From CAZGSV01 sp964528605 (GTDB taxonomy: Bacteria; Armatimonadota; Zipacnadia; CAZGSV01): DNA of 42,077 nt. A program made the translations under genes and the position numbers. Below the pieces are notes generated by a model. That model searched no databases. It was given only the letters and a program-made list of their open reading frames with translations, and was not told the origin of the DNA. Location: contig CAZGSV010000017.1 of the NCBI GenBank assembly GCA_964528605.1, forward strand, positions 1 through 42,077, in the 5' to 3' direction. This document shows positions 1-8,407 of the stretch, one piece after another. Every line of letters starts with the position of its first letter. Position 1 is the first letter of the stretch.

Positions 1-1371
1 CGCCGTCTCGCCCTCCTTCAACTGGAGAACGGCTTTGATCTCTTCGCCCTTGGTCTCATCCGGCACGCCGATGACGGCGGACAGGGCCACTTTGGGATGG
101 CTCATGAGGATATCTTCGACCTCGCGCGGATAGACGTTGATGCCGCTGACGATGATCATGTCCTTCTTGCGGTCAACGATGTAGACGTAGCCGTCTTCGT
201 CTATCTTGCCCAGGTCGCCGGTGTGCATCCAGCCGTTGCGCAGGGCCTCGGCGGTGGCTTCGGGAAGGTTCCAGTAGCCTTTCATGACGTTGGGCCCGCG
301 GACGACGATCTCGCCGATCTCATTCACGGGCACCTCGCGGTCGTTCTCGTCGAAGATGCGGATTTCGACCCCGCGCAGGGGGAGGCCGATGCTGCCGAGT
401 TTGCGGGTGCCCTTGGGGGGGTTGATCGCGGTAGCCGGGCCGCACTCCGTGGGGCCGTCGCCCTCCAGGAGGGGAATCCCGAAGGCTTCCTCGAACCCCA
501 GGGCGACCGGGGGGGGCAGGGGCGCGCCACCCGCGACCGCCAGGCGAAGAGAACTGACGTCCGCCTCGGCTTTGGAGCGTATGAGCAGCGCGAACATGGG
601 AGCCACTCCGGGAAAGACGGTGCATTTCTCCTGCGCTATGGCGTCCAGACAGGTCCGGGGCGTGAAGCGCTCGAGGATGGTAGCCCGGCAGCCGACCACC
701 GCCGGGACGTATATGCAGGTGGTGATTGCGAACGAGTGGAACATGGGAAGGACGCAGAGGAAGTTGTCCGTTTCGACTATGGCGATGGCTTCGGCGCAGC
801 GCTCGGCGTCCCAAACCACGTTGTTGTGGGTAAGCATCGCCCCCTTGGGGCGACCGGTGGTGCCGGAGGTGTAGAGTATCGAGAGCAGGTCGTCGTCAGC
901 GGGGCGGCTGGTGGGCGCCTGGCTGCTGGCCGAGCCCACGAGGTCACCGAAGGAGAGGCCTTGCTCAGAGGGGGCGCCGACGCCGATCACGTGCTTGACC
1001 GCCGGAGCCTTAGCCGCGCCGCTGGTGACCTGCGGGAGCAGAGGCGCTTGAGCGAACACGGCAACGGGCTCGCAGTCGTTGTACACAAAGGCCAGTTCGT
1101 TCTCGAGCAACATAGGGTTGCAGGGCACCAGGACGGCGCCCAGGAGAGCGGCGCCGTAGTGCACCGTGGCGAACTCGACCGAGTTGGCCAGGGAGGCGGC
1201 CACGCGGTCACCCTTCTTGACGCCCAGGCCTGCCAGGGCGTTGGCGACTCGGGCGGCGCGCAGATAGAGCCCCTCATAGGTGATGCGCTCGCGCTCGTCC
1301 ACGAAAGCCAGGCGGCTGGCGTGCTTGGTAACCGTCCTGTCAAGTAGAGCGGTAACGGTCAGACCAGACAC
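1..1371 (-). CDS. AMP-dependent acyl-CoA synthetase (ligase), 3' end outside window
   Basis: Adenylate-forming ligase that would activate a fatty or other carboxylic acid to its acyl-CoA through an acyl-AMP. Reading the minus strand gives the P-loop-like signature YTSGTTGRPKG near the middle, the adenylation-domain TGDLG motif, and the hinge DRKKDMIIVSG followed by NVYPREVED. The last few dozen C-terminal residues, including the catalytic lysine region, lie beyond base 1. No ATG fits the start. GTG at 1371 is chosen, but it overlaps the GGGAGG ribosome site; CTG at 1362, 8 bases downstream of that site, is an alternative. It follows the SSB-like gene on the same strand after 143 bases that hold a hairpin and a possible promoter. 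Acyl chain specificity cannot be read from the sequence. A C8 run at about 510 is inside the frame and intact. Confidence 0.9.
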   Translation of the reverse strand, partial: MSGLTVTALLDRTVTKHASRLAFVDERERITYEGLYLRAARVANALAGLGVKKGDRVAASLANSVEFATVHYGAALLGAVLVPCNPMLLENELAFVYNDCEPVAVFAQAPLLPQVTSGAAKAPAVKHVIGVGAPSEQGLSFGDLVGSASSQAPTSRPADDDLLSILYTSGTTGRPKGAMLTHNNVVWDAERCAEAIAIVETDNFLCVLPMFHSFAITTCIYVPAVVGCRATILERFTPRTCLDAIAQEKCTVFPGVAPMFALLIRSKAEADVSSLRLAVAGGAPLPPPVALGFEEAFGIPLLEGDGPTECGPATAINPPKGTRKLGSIGLPLRGVEIRIFDENDREVPVNEIGEIVVRGPNVMKGYWNLPEATAEALRNGWMHTGDLGKIDEDGYVYIVDRKKDMIIVSGINVYPREVEDILMSHPKVALSAVIGVPDETKGEEIKAVLQLKEGETA

Positions 1372-1396
1372 CTCCCAAAGATCGTTTATGCAGCAA

Positions 1397-1426
1397 AGGA
1401 TACCATGGTCCGTCGCTTCAGAACAA
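1397..1426 (-). promoter_or_regulatory. Candidate sigma-70-type promoter for the acyl-CoA synthetase
   Basis: On the minus strand TTGTTC (1426-1421) and TATCCT (1402-1397) are 18 bases apart. A transcript would start near 1390 and leave about 20 bases before GTG 1371. Only 3 of 6 and 4 of 6 consensus bases match, so this is weak. Confidence 0.3.
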
Positions 1427-1440
1427 CGGGGAGGGGCTCA

Positions 1441-1467
1441 CACCAGCGACCAACGACAGGGCTGGTG
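1441..1467. other. Inverted repeat between the SSB-like gene and the acyl-CoA synthetase
   Basis: CACCAGC (1441-1447) and GCTGGTG (1461-1467) form a perfect 7-bp stem with a 13-base loop, about 50 bases downstream of the SSB-like stop. No T run follows on the minus strand, so it could be a weak or Rho-assisted terminator or an mRNA-end hairpin. Confidence 0.35.
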
Positions 1468-1514
1468 CGTGCGGCCGCGGTGCTAAGCGGTGGTGGCCGC
1501 CCGGGGATTGGGCC

Positions 1515-1940
1515 TCAAGAGGACAGGAGTTCCTGAATCACCTGGACGGCAGCCTTGATGGTCTCCGGCTCCCAGGAGTCACCTTTGATGGCCTCGTCGT
1601 CCAGGCGCAACTGCCAGTCCTTGCCGTCGAGAAGCTTGAGCCCCTTGGCCTTGATCACGGTGAGGTGCTCGCGGCCGCCCCGGGTCATATAGGACTCCTT
1701 GTTGAGCGTGCCGATCACCGCGAGGCGCACCCCGGTCTTGACGTTCTCGACCGCCCAGTGACCGAGGTCGCCCCAGACATCAACCAGGAAGAGATCGGAA
1801 ACCGGCTCGCCGGTGACCCGGTAGAAAGGCCTGTCCACTTCGAAGGAGAACTCTGCCTTGGACTGGCCGGAAGCCTTGGGGCGCACAACGGCATCTTTGG
1901 TGGACGTACCGGTAAGAATGACGAAGTTAAGGTCGGCCAC
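1515..1940 (-). CDS. Single-stranded DNA-binding protein-like OB-fold protein
   Basis: The 141-residue product starts MADLNFVILTGTSTKDAVVR, which matches the SSB opening (M..LN.VIL.G.L..DP..R). It continues with the OB-fold strand FSFEVDR, then DLFLVDVWGDLGHWAVENV and VRLAVIGTLNKESY in the places where SSB has the VVVWG and V.VEG.L..RSY strands. It would bind single-stranded DNA in replication or repair. Unlike classical SSB it has no Gly/Pro-rich tail and no acidic DDDIPF-type tip; it ends ...QELLSS. It may therefore be an accessory SSB paralogue rather than the essential hub protein. The start is GTG 1940, with purine-rich GGAGG and GGGAG upstream. A candidate promoter lies 90-117 bases upstream. 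It is alone between the PKD protein gene and the ligase gene. Confidence 0.75.
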   Translation of the reverse strand: MADLNFVILTGTSTKDAVVRPKASGQSKAEFSFEVDRPFYRVTGEPVSDLFLVDVWGDLGHWAVENVKTGVRLAVIGTLNKESYMTRGGREHLTVIKAKGLKLLDGKDWQLRLDDEAIKGDSWEPETIKAAVQVIQELLSS

Positions 1941-2028
1941 TACTCCCTACCTCCAACGAGGCGCTTCCTCAGATACGCTTAAGGGCAACAAGAACTCCCT
2001 TTACGTGTCGGACGCCGGAACAGGGGCG

Positions 2029-2057
2029 AGTATAGCACCAGCGCGCCTGTTGCTCAA
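2029..2057 (-). promoter_or_regulatory. Candidate promoter of the SSB-like gene (extended -10)
   Basis: The minus strand reads TTGAGC (2057-2052), 17 bases, then TGC-TATACT with the -10 hexamer at 2034-2029. The TGn extension and 17-base spacing fit a housekeeping promoter. The same TGCTATACT string occurs in front of rnc. The predicted leader to GTG 1940 is about 80 bases. Confidence 0.55.
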
Positions 2058-2120
2058 TGGTTGCCAAGCGTATTCCTGCTGCTGGTGACGCGGACAGCCT
2101 GGCGCCGGAGGCGAGGGCCG

Positions 2121-3416
2121 CTAGCGCACCGTGATCTCGATGGTCTTCTCAGTGGCAAGATGGCGGCCGCGGAGGTCCACGACGGTGCAGGTGACGCGGT
2201 ACTGGCCAGCGGCGGCGTAGGCGCAAACGGCCTCCGGGCCGATGGCATCCACGCCGACACCGTCCTTGTCGCTGAAGTCCCAGTAGGCGGTTATGTCGGC
2301 ACGGCTGAGGTCACCGCTGGGAAGGGCCCGGAAGAGCACCTGCTTGTTGCGTAGGACGGCCCCCGCTTCGAAGGGCGAGACGGTGATCTCGAAGGGGACG
2401 GGCTGCGCGTGGCCTATCAGTTGCACCCGGGCAAGGTAAAAGGTGCCAGGCGTGTCAGCGGCAACTGCGATGCGCAGCAAGCGACTGGTGCGGGCCGCGT
2501 TGCTGCCGGCGAAGGCTGACAGGGGGATCTCTGTCCGAAGCCAGCCGCCCTCGTCCAGGGCTCCCAGATTCAGGCGCAGGTTGTCCACGGCCAGCCCCCC
2601 CGCCTCGGTCTCCAGGAAGACGCGAATGGCAGTGACCGGCTGAGGCGGCTGGTAGTAGTAGCCGCTAGCGTACCCGCGGGTGCCCGCCGCTTGGCCTGGC
2701 GCGCCCGGGAAAGGCCCAGGTGTGAAGGAAGGTACTCCCAGGCCTGGAACAGGCGTGGCCGCCGGCCCGGGACCGGGCTGCTGATACCCTAGGCCCGGAG
2801 TGGTCGCAGCGGGCGCTATGCCCGATGCCCCGGGGATGGCGGCCGCCCCGTAGGGCGCAAAGCCCGGCATAGAGAACGGCTCCTGCCCAAGATCCGAGCG
2901 CCTGCCGCGCCCTCGACGGGCAGCACCCGTCCCCAAGCGTGGTGCCATCGCGCCACCGGGGCCCAGCGCTGCACCGGGCGCAGGCGTCCCTGCCGCACCT
3001 ACGGTCCCGGACGTGCCGTACTGAGGACCGACGCCCGGCCTGGTGGGGAGAGCGAGTCCTGCCATAGGCCAGGTGGCCTGTGGCTGCTGTGGCGGGTGCG
3101 GGAAGATGCGAAGCACGATAGCGGCATCGGCTCCCGCGTCGGAGACGAAGGCCGCGAGGTCCAGCGGCTGGGCCAGAGTGATCGCGGCGCCGGTATAGGC
3201 GCCCTGACTGACGATCTTGAGCACCTTGTCCTCGGGGTTGATGTAGGTGACGTCCTTGTTGGTCTCCTGGGCGGTGCCGCTGCCCCAGGCGCTTACGGTG
3301 GGACCCGGGGAGACACCGGGCCCGTAGAGCAGAACTTCCTCAGCCCGAGCGGCGGTGCACACAAGCGCAGCCGCGCACAGTAGTGCGACCGCGACAAGGT
3401 GAGAGATGCGCCTCAT
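2121..3416 (-). CDS. Secreted protein: interrupted beta-sandwich plus C-terminal PKD domain
   Basis: Exported protein of unknown role, about 431 residues. It has an N-terminal signal peptide (basic MRMRRISH, then a hydrophobic stretch ending ARA-EE). About residues 30-95 look like the first half of a carbohydrate-binding-type beta-sandwich. A region of roughly 130 residues rich in Pro, Gly and Ala follows. The sandwich then appears to resume (TAIRVFLETEAGGLAVDNL..., TSRLLRIAVAADTPGTFYL). The last 90 residues resemble a PKD fold (AYWDFSDKDG, YRVTCTVVD). ATG 3416 is chosen because AGGAGGAG ends 6 bases before it; an ATG at 3422 touches that site. It lies directly downstream of hemW on the same strand. 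It may be an adhesive or glycan-binding surface protein; no catalytic motif is visible. Confidence 0.75.
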   Translation of the reverse strand: MRRISHLVAVALLCAAALVCTAARAEEVLLYGPGVSPGPTVSAWGSGTAQETNKDVTYINPEDKVLKIVSQGAYTGAAITLAQPLDLAAFVSDAGADAAIVLRIFPHPPQQPQATWPMAGLALPTRPGVGPQYGTSGTVGAAGTPAPGAALGPGGAMAPRLGTGAARRGRGRRSDLGQEPFSMPGFAPYGAAAIPGASGIAPAATTPGLGYQQPGPGPAATPVPGLGVPSFTPGPFPGAPGQAAGTRGYASGYYYQPPQPVTAIRVFLETEAGGLAVDNLRLNLGALDEGGWLRTEIPLSAFAGSNAARTSRLLRIAVAADTPGTFYLARVQLIGHAQPVPFEITVSPFEAGAVLRNKQVLFRALPSGDLSRADITAYWDFSDKDGVGVDAIGPEAVCAYAAAGQYRVTCTVVDLRGRHLATEKTIEITVR

Positions 3417-3438
3417 CCTCATCTCCTCCTGTTGGGGG

Positions 3439-4551
3439 CTACATGAGGCTTGCCGCAACCTCATCAGCCAGCATCATCCCGCGTGGGGACAGTGCTATGC
3501 GTTGCTCATTATACTCCTCTGAGGGACAGGCAAACAAGGGCCGCCAGTATTGCCGCCAGGCAGCAGCCTTGCCCTCGCCCAGCAAGGCCAGAAGGAGACC
3601 CTTGGGGAGCCCCTCGCGGGTCCTGAGGGCGAGCATGGCCTGCTCGCACAGACGCCGGCGCGACGAGAGGGCTTCTCCCGCAAGGGCCCTGGTTCTTGGC
3701 TGCGGCAAGGCCCGCCACCTGACGCCCCCGAGAGAGGAGGTGGCCCCCAGGCCTAGACCGACGTAATCCCCGGCCTGCCAGTAGCGGATATTGTGGCGGC
3801 ACTGGTAACCGGGCAAGGCGAAGTTGGAGATCTCGTAGTGCACAAAGCCGGCGGCGGCCAGGGCCTCGTGTGCGGCGATGGCCATCTCCGCCTGCAAGTC
3901 CTCATCCGGTAGAGCCAGCGCGCCCTCTCTTGCCAGCCTGCCCCAGGGGGTTTCCGGCTCGATGGTGAGGCAGTAGCAGGAGAGGTGGGTCGGGAGTAGT
4001 TCGAGCGCGGCTTCCAGTGTGCGCGTCCAGGTCGGCAAGGACTGTTGAGGACAGCCGAAGATGAGGTCGAGATTGATGTTGGTAACGCCGGCTTGGCGCG
4101 CTGCCGCCACTGCGTGCGGCACTTGCGCAGCGGAATGGATGCGGCCCAGAACGGACAGCGTAGCATCGTCGAGACCCTGGGCGCCGATGCTCAGGCGATT
4201 CACGCCGCAGGAGGCCATCGCCTCCGCCTTCTCCGCGTCTAGGCTCTCGGGATTGCACTCGACGGTGAACTCGGTGCCCGGCGAAGAGGCAAAAGAACCC
4301 CTGAGCAGGGACAACAGCCGCCGCAGTTGCGCCGCGCTTAGGAGGCTGGGCGTGCCGCCGCCGAGGAAGAACGTCTCCACGTCACGCCCAGCGCGGGCCA
4401 GAGCCGCCGCCCAGTGGGCGCACTGCTCCTCCAGCAGGCGCAGGTACCATTCGGGCGGCTCGCCGGCACAGGGGTTGCTGTAGAAGTCGCAGTAAGGACA
4501 GCGCCGGCGGCAGAAGGGTATGTGGACGTAGATCGAAACCGGCTCAGCCAT
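3439..4551 (-). CDS. hemW: HemW-like radical SAM protein (formerly oxygen-independent coproporphyrinogen oxidase-like)
   Basis: The product is 370 residues, the usual HemW length. The radical SAM cluster motif sits at the N terminus as C14-x3-C18-x2-C21 within IPFCRRRCPYCDF. It is followed by the FFLGGGTPS and EFTVECNPES motifs and by GVNRLSIGAQGL and LIFGCPQQS. HemW is a haem-binding chaperone thought to insert haem into target proteins; it lacks the extra N-terminal features of HemN, so copro-oxidase activity is not expected. The start ATG 4551 is 4 bases after the lepA stop, giving the murJ-lepA-hemW order on the minus strand. The lepA-hemW pairing is common in many bacteria. The C-terminal HemW domain appears complete. 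Confidence 0.93.
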   Translation of the reverse strand: MAEPVSIYVHIPFCRRRCPYCDFYSNPCAGEPPEWYLRLLEEQCAHWAAALARAGRDVETFFLGGGTPSLLSAAQLRRLLSLLRGSFASSPGTEFTVECNPESLDAEKAEAMASCGVNRLSIGAQGLDDATLSVLGRIHSAAQVPHAVAAARQAGVTNINLDLIFGCPQQSLPTWTRTLEAALELLPTHLSCYCLTIEPETPWGRLAREGALALPDEDLQAEMAIAAHEALAAAGFVHYEISNFALPGYQCRHNIRYWQAGDYVGLGLGATSSLGGVRWRALPQPRTRALAGEALSSRRRLCEQAMLALRTREGLPKGLLLALLGEGKAAAWRQYWRPLFACPSEEYNEQRIALSPRGMMLADEVAASLM

Positions 4552-4555
4552 CGGC

Positions 4556-6355
4556 CTACTCTCTGATCTTGAGGATGCTCAGGAAGGCCTCCTGCGGCAC
4601 CTCGACCTTGCCGACCTGCCTCATGCGCTTCTTGCCCTCTTTCTGGCGCTCAAGCAGTTTGCGTTTGCGGGTGATGTCGCCTCCGTAGCACTTGGCGGTT
4701 ACGTGTTTCCGGCGGGGGGGGATGCGCTCGCTGGCAATGATGCGGTGGCCGGCGGCCGCTTGGATGCGCACCTCGAACAGTTGGCGGGGAATCAGACGCC
4801 GCAGTTGCTCGACCAGTTTGCGCCCCTGCCCCGTCGCTTCGTTGCGATGCACGATGGCGGAAAGCGCATCCACCGGGTCATCGTTGACGATCACCGTCAG
4901 TCGCACCAGGTCAGCGTCGCGGTACTCGAGGAACTCGTAGTCGTAGGAGGCGTAGCCGCTGGTGCGCGCCTTCAGTTGGTCGAAGAAGTGGAAGAGGATC
5001 TCACTGAGGGGGATGTCGTACTCGATGGTGACCTTGCGCTGCTGGTGGTAACTGATGTTGAGGAACTGGCCGCGGTACTGCTCGGTGAGTTCCATGGAGG
5101 GGCCGATGTACTGGATGGGGCAGGTAAGGGTGAGGCGGACGTACGGTTCACGGATGATCTGACCGGGTACGGGCTCGGGGAACTCGGCCGGATTGCGGAT
5201 CTCGTGCAGCGGCTGCCCGGGGTTGCCGACCAGATAGACTACGCTGGGTGCGGTGGCGAGGATCTCGAGCCCGTACTCGCGCTCCAGGCGCTCCTGGGCG
5301 ATGTCTAGGTGCAGCAGGCCCAGAAAGCCGCAGCGGAACCCAAGCCCGAGCGCGACTGAACTCTCGCCTTCGTAGTGCAGGGCGGCATCGTTGAGGCTGA
5401 GTTTGTCGAGGGCGTCGCTGAGGGCGCTGTACTTGCCCGGCTCGACAGGATAGAAGCCGCAGAAGACCATGGGCTTGGGAGCACGGTAGCCCTGCAACGG
5501 TTGCGACGCGGGCCTGGCGGCGAGGGTGATGGTGTCGCCGATGCGCGCCTCGCGCACGTCCTTGATGCCCGCCATGAGGTAACCGACTTCGCCGGCGGCG
5601 AGCGTGTGGGCAGGCTGGAGGCCTAGGCCGAGGGTGCCGATCTCGCTGACCTCGAAGACGCCGCCGCCGCCCATGAACTTGATCTTCTGGCGCGACTCTA
5701 TCTGCCCGTCGAAGAGGCGAATGAAGACCACCACGCCGCGATGGCGGTCGAAGTAGGAGTCGAAGACGAGCGCGCGCAAGGGCGCGGCGGGGTCACCCGT
5801 CGGAGGCGGAAGGCGTTCGGGGATGGCCTGGAGCAGTCGCTCCACGCCCTCGCCGGTCTTGCCGCTGACGAGCAGGATGTCTGGGCGAGGCAGGCCAAGG
5901 AGTTGCTCGATCTCGCCGGCAGCGGCTTCCACGTCGGCAGTGGGCAGGTCTATCTTGCTGATGACCGGGATGATCTTGAGGTCTTGCTGCGTCGCCAGGT
6001 GGTGGTTGGCGAGCGTCTGTGCCTGTACGCCCTCGGAGGCGTCCACGACGAGGATGGCGCCCTCGCAGGCGGCCAAGGCGCGGGAGACCTCGTAGGCGAA
6101 GTCCACGTGTCCCGGGGTGTCTATCAGGTTGAAGGTGTACTCTTGGCCGCGGTCGTCGTAGGTGGCGCGGATGGCGCTGGCCTTGATGGTGATGCCGCGC
6201 TCGCGCTCCAGGTCCATCTGGTCCAGCACCTGAGCGACCAGGCGGTCCTTGGGGAGCGCGCCGGTGCGCTCGAGGATGCGGTCGGCCAGGGTGGACTTGC
6301 CGTGGTCAATGTGGGCGATGATGCAGAAGTTGCGAATGAAGCGATTGTCGCTCAT
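4556..6355 (-). CDS. lepA: Elongation factor 4 (LepA, ribosome back-translocase GTPase)
   Basis: Translation GTPase of 599 residues, the usual EF4 length. The G1 motif AHIDHGKST lies at about residues 14-22. The switch region RERGITIKA, the G3 motif DTPGHVDF and a G4-like SKIDLP follow. Domain II and an EF-G-like domain are present, and the C-terminal domain ends in the LepA-specific KRMRQVGKVEVPQEAF. It acts on stalled or mis-set ribosomes at the membrane or in the cytosol. ATG 6355 (MSDNRFIRNF) is chosen because it matches the family start. Its ATG overlaps the murJ stop in ATGA, which implies translational coupling. A longer reading frame to 6457 runs inside murJ and is not needed. Confidence 0.97.
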   Translation of the reverse strand: MSDNRFIRNFCIIAHIDHGKSTLADRILERTGALPKDRLVAQVLDQMDLERERGITIKASAIRATYDDRGQEYTFNLIDTPGHVDFAYEVSRALAACEGAILVVDASEGVQAQTLANHHLATQQDLKIIPVISKIDLPTADVEAAAGEIEQLLGLPRPDILLVSGKTGEGVERLLQAIPERLPPPTGDPAAPLRALVFDSYFDRHRGVVVFIRLFDGQIESRQKIKFMGGGGVFEVSEIGTLGLGLQPAHTLAAGEVGYLMAGIKDVREARIGDTITLAARPASQPLQGYRAPKPMVFCGFYPVEPGKYSALSDALDKLSLNDAALHYEGESSVALGLGFRCGFLGLLHLDIAQERLEREYGLEILATAPSVVYLVGNPGQPLHEIRNPAEFPEPVPGQIIREPYVRLTLTCPIQYIGPSMELTEQYRGQFLNISYHQQRKVTIEYDIPLSEILFHFFDQLKARTSGYASYDYEFLEYRDADLVRLTVIVNDDPVDALSAIVHRNEATGQGRKLVEQLRRLIPRQLFEVRIQAAAGHRIIASERIPPRRKHVTAKCYGGDITRKRKLLERQKEGKKRMRQVGKVEVPQEAFLSILKIRE

Positions 6356-7974
6356 GGCCTGCGCAGCAGTTTGGCACGTAAGAACTGGAGGGCAAAGGTG
6401 GCCTCGCGCATGCGCAAGGCGAAGGCGATGGTCAGGTAGACGGCGGAGGTCACGCACAGCGAGGCGAGGATTTGCGCTATCTGGGCGCTTTTGTGGAGTG
6501 GCGGCCAGTGGGCGCTAAGCCACAGCGCGCACAGGTAGCCGGCTCCCACGGCCAGAGCCGTCGCGAGCAGAGAGAGGAGGCCGGTGCGGACGATGTCGCG
6601 ACCGTGCAGCCCGCCGGCGCACCCGCGGAGCAGCCAAAGGAGGACTGCCGCATTCGCAAGGGCCACCAGGGACTGCCCCAGGCCCACCCCTGGCAGCCCC
6701 AACCAGCGGCTGAGCAGATAGGTGAGCCCGGCGCCGACGAGCACTGTGGGGGCGCCGACCACTACGGGGATGGTATTGCGGCGCAGGGCGTAGAAGGCGC
6801 GGGCGACCAACTGCTGCGTGCCCACGGCCGGTATGGCAAGCGCGAAAAAGGCCAGTAGGCTCGCGGTCTTGCGAACGTCTTCGGCATCGAAGTGGCCGGT
6901 AAGAAGGAGAGCGCGTACCAGGGGAGCGGCGAGCGCCATCATCCACCCGGCGGCCGGCAGATCGAGGAACAGCGTCTGCCGAATGCCCTGGCTGATACGG
7001 CGGCGAAACTCGGACTCCTCGCCGCGGGCAGCGTGGGAGGATAAGGTGGGGAAGAGGGACATTGCCAGGCCGCCCGTGAACAGGCCGAGCGGCAGGTTGA
7101 TGAGCCGGAAAGCGTAGTTGAAGACGGAGGCCGCGCCCCTGCCGACGCTCTGGGCGATGACGCTGGCGGCGATGGTGTTGAGGTAGAAGACGCAGAGCCC
7201 GAGCGCAACGGGTAGGACCAATCGCAGGACTTCGAGCAGACCGGGGTCTTTGAGGTCCCAAAGGAGTCGCACCGCAGCCCCGCGGCGCACGACGATTGGC
7301 AACTGCATGCCGATCTGTCCGGCCAGAGCACCTATCAGAGCGCCCACGGCCTGTCCTTTCACGCCCCAGTGTGGGCCGCCGATGAGGGCGCCGAGGATTA
7401 TGAAGACGTTGTAGGTCGTGGGCGCGAGCGCGGACCAGACGAAGATGCGCATCGAGTGCAAGGTGCCCATGAGCAGGCCGCCCAACACGAAGAAGACCTG
7501 TGCCGGCAGGATAATGCGCATCAGTTGCGCGCACAGGCGGGAGGTGTAGGCGTCGAAGTCGGGACCCACCAAGTGGACGAGCGCCGGCGCGAACAGCATC
7601 CCAGCCGCCACCAAGACCGAGGAACTAACCAGCAGCAGCGTGAACAGCGCACTGAGTGTGCGCCAGGCCTCCTCCGCCTTGTTCTTGGTCAGGCGGTCCG
7701 TGAGCACGGGTATGAAGCCGGCCGCCAACGCCCCGCCGGCCATGAGGAAGTAGAGCAGGTCGGGGATGCGGAACGCCTGGACGTAGGCATCGGTGGCGCG
7801 CGAGACGCCGAACATATGGGCGAAGACGATCTCGCGCGCCAGGCCGCTCAGGCGGCTGAGCAGGACTCCGGCGGAGAGCACAAGCGCGGCGCCCGCTACT
7901 CTCAGCGAGGAGTCGGCCTCGCGCGATAGGAGCGTAGCGACGGCTTCTTTCTGGCTACTGTCGGACTCGTTCAT
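6352..7974 (-). CDS. murJ: Lipid II flippase MurJ (MviN family)
   Basis: Polytopic inner-membrane protein of 540 residues. It has the MVF family opening GVLLSRLSGLAREIVFAHMF followed by FRIPDLLYFLMAGGALAAGFIPV. About 14 hydrophobic segments continue to the C terminus, and a mid-protein segment reads RLINLPLGLFTGGLAMSLFP. It would flip the peptidoglycan precursor lipid II to the periplasm. It is the first gene of a minus-strand run with lepA and hemW; its stop overlaps the lepA start by 4 bases. The ATG at 7974 lacks a clear ribosome site. The upstream 131 bases are shared with divergent rpsT. Confidence 0.94.
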   Translation of the reverse strand: MNESDSSQKEAVATLLSREADSSLRVAGAALVLSAGVLLSRLSGLAREIVFAHMFGVSRATDAYVQAFRIPDLLYFLMAGGALAAGFIPVLTDRLTKNKAEEAWRTLSALFTLLLVSSSVLVAAGMLFAPALVHLVGPDFDAYTSRLCAQLMRIILPAQVFFVLGGLLMGTLHSMRIFVWSALAPTTYNVFIILGALIGGPHWGVKGQAVGALIGALAGQIGMQLPIVVRRGAAVRLLWDLKDPGLLEVLRLVLPVALGLCVFYLNTIAASVIAQSVGRGAASVFNYAFRLINLPLGLFTGGLAMSLFPTLSSHAARGEESEFRRRISQGIRQTLFLDLPAAGWMMALAAPLVRALLLTGHFDAEDVRKTASLLAFFALAIPAVGTQQLVARAFYALRRNTIPVVVGAPTVLVGAGLTYLLSRWLGLPGVGLGQSLVALANAAVLLWLLRGCAGGLHGRDIVRTGLLSLLATALAVGAGYLCALWLSAHWPPLHKSAQIAQILASLCVTSAVYLTIAFALRMREATFALQFLRAKLLRRP

Positions 7975-8048
7975 CCGGGGGCACCGTTGTTGTCAGGGAG
8001 TATGCGGGCCGGTGGAAGGGGAGGGCCACTTGCAGGATACCGGGTGTG

Positions 8049-8077
8049 AGTATACAGTGATAGGTGGCTTTACAAAA
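8049..8077. promoter_or_regulatory. Possible overlapping divergent promoters of murJ and rpsT
   Basis: A GTATAC core gives TATACT on the minus strand (8054-8049, toward murJ) and TATACA or TACAGT on the plus strand (8051-8058, toward rpsT). A weak -35 for rpsT is TTGCAG at 8030-8035. A weak -35 for murJ is TTTTGT at 8077-8072, 17 bases from its -10. Position between divergent genes is the main support. Confidence 0.35.
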
Positions 8078-8105
8078 TCCCCCAGACTCAAGGGAGAGGT
8101 ATCCG

Positions 8106-8387
8106 TTGCATCGAAAGAAGCCAATCACCTCGGTGATACGAGAAAAGCAGGTCGCCAAGAGGCACAAGCACAATCAGCCGCTAAGAACGAAGGCGAAGCA
8201 TGCGGTAAAGGTGGCGCTGGAGGCCGTCGAGGGCGGTGGGTCCGCCGAGGAGCGGGCAGCCCAGGTGGGCGAAGCGGCGTCGGCGCTCGACCGCGCGGCT
8301 CGGAAGGGCGTGATGCACCGGCGCGCTGCCGCGCGCAAGAAGAGCCGTCTCGCACGTCGCTTGAAAGTGGCGGGGACCTCTGCCTGA
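8106..8387 (+). CDS. rpsT: 30S ribosomal protein S20, TTG start
   Basis: Small basic protein of 93 residues that binds 16S rRNA in the 30S subunit. The S20 C-terminal signature is clear: SALDRAARKGVMHRRAAARK followed by KSRLARRL. The middle is Lys/Arg/Ala-rich (RTKAKHAVKVAL). No ATG is suitably placed. TTG 8106 is chosen because AGGGAGAGGT ends 5 bases before it and the protein then has the normal S20 length. E. coli rpsT also starts with UUG, which is tied to S20 feedback on its own translation, so the rare start may be regulatory here. It is divergent from murJ and convergent with the transglutaminase gene, with a 20-base gap filled by a hairpin. Confidence 0.93.
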   Translation: MHRKKPITSVIREKQVAKRHKHNQPLRTKAKHAVKVALEAVEGGGSAEERAAQVGEAASALDRAARKGVMHRRAAARKKSRLARRLKVAGTSA

Positions 8388-8392
8388 GATTG

Positions 8393-8407
8393 GCCTGTAG
8401 GGCAGGC
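8393..8407. terminator. Small hairpin in the rpsT / transglutaminase convergent gap
   Basis: GCCTG (8393-8397) pairs with CAGGC (8403-8407) around a TAGGG loop. It fills the gap between the rpsT stop (8387) and the opposite-strand stop (8408). It might act in both directions, but the stem is short and there is no T run. Confidence 0.35.

Noticed and set aside
97..1347. 416-codon plus-strand frame at the window start
   Set aside because: Opposite strand carries unmistakable AMP-ligase motifs.
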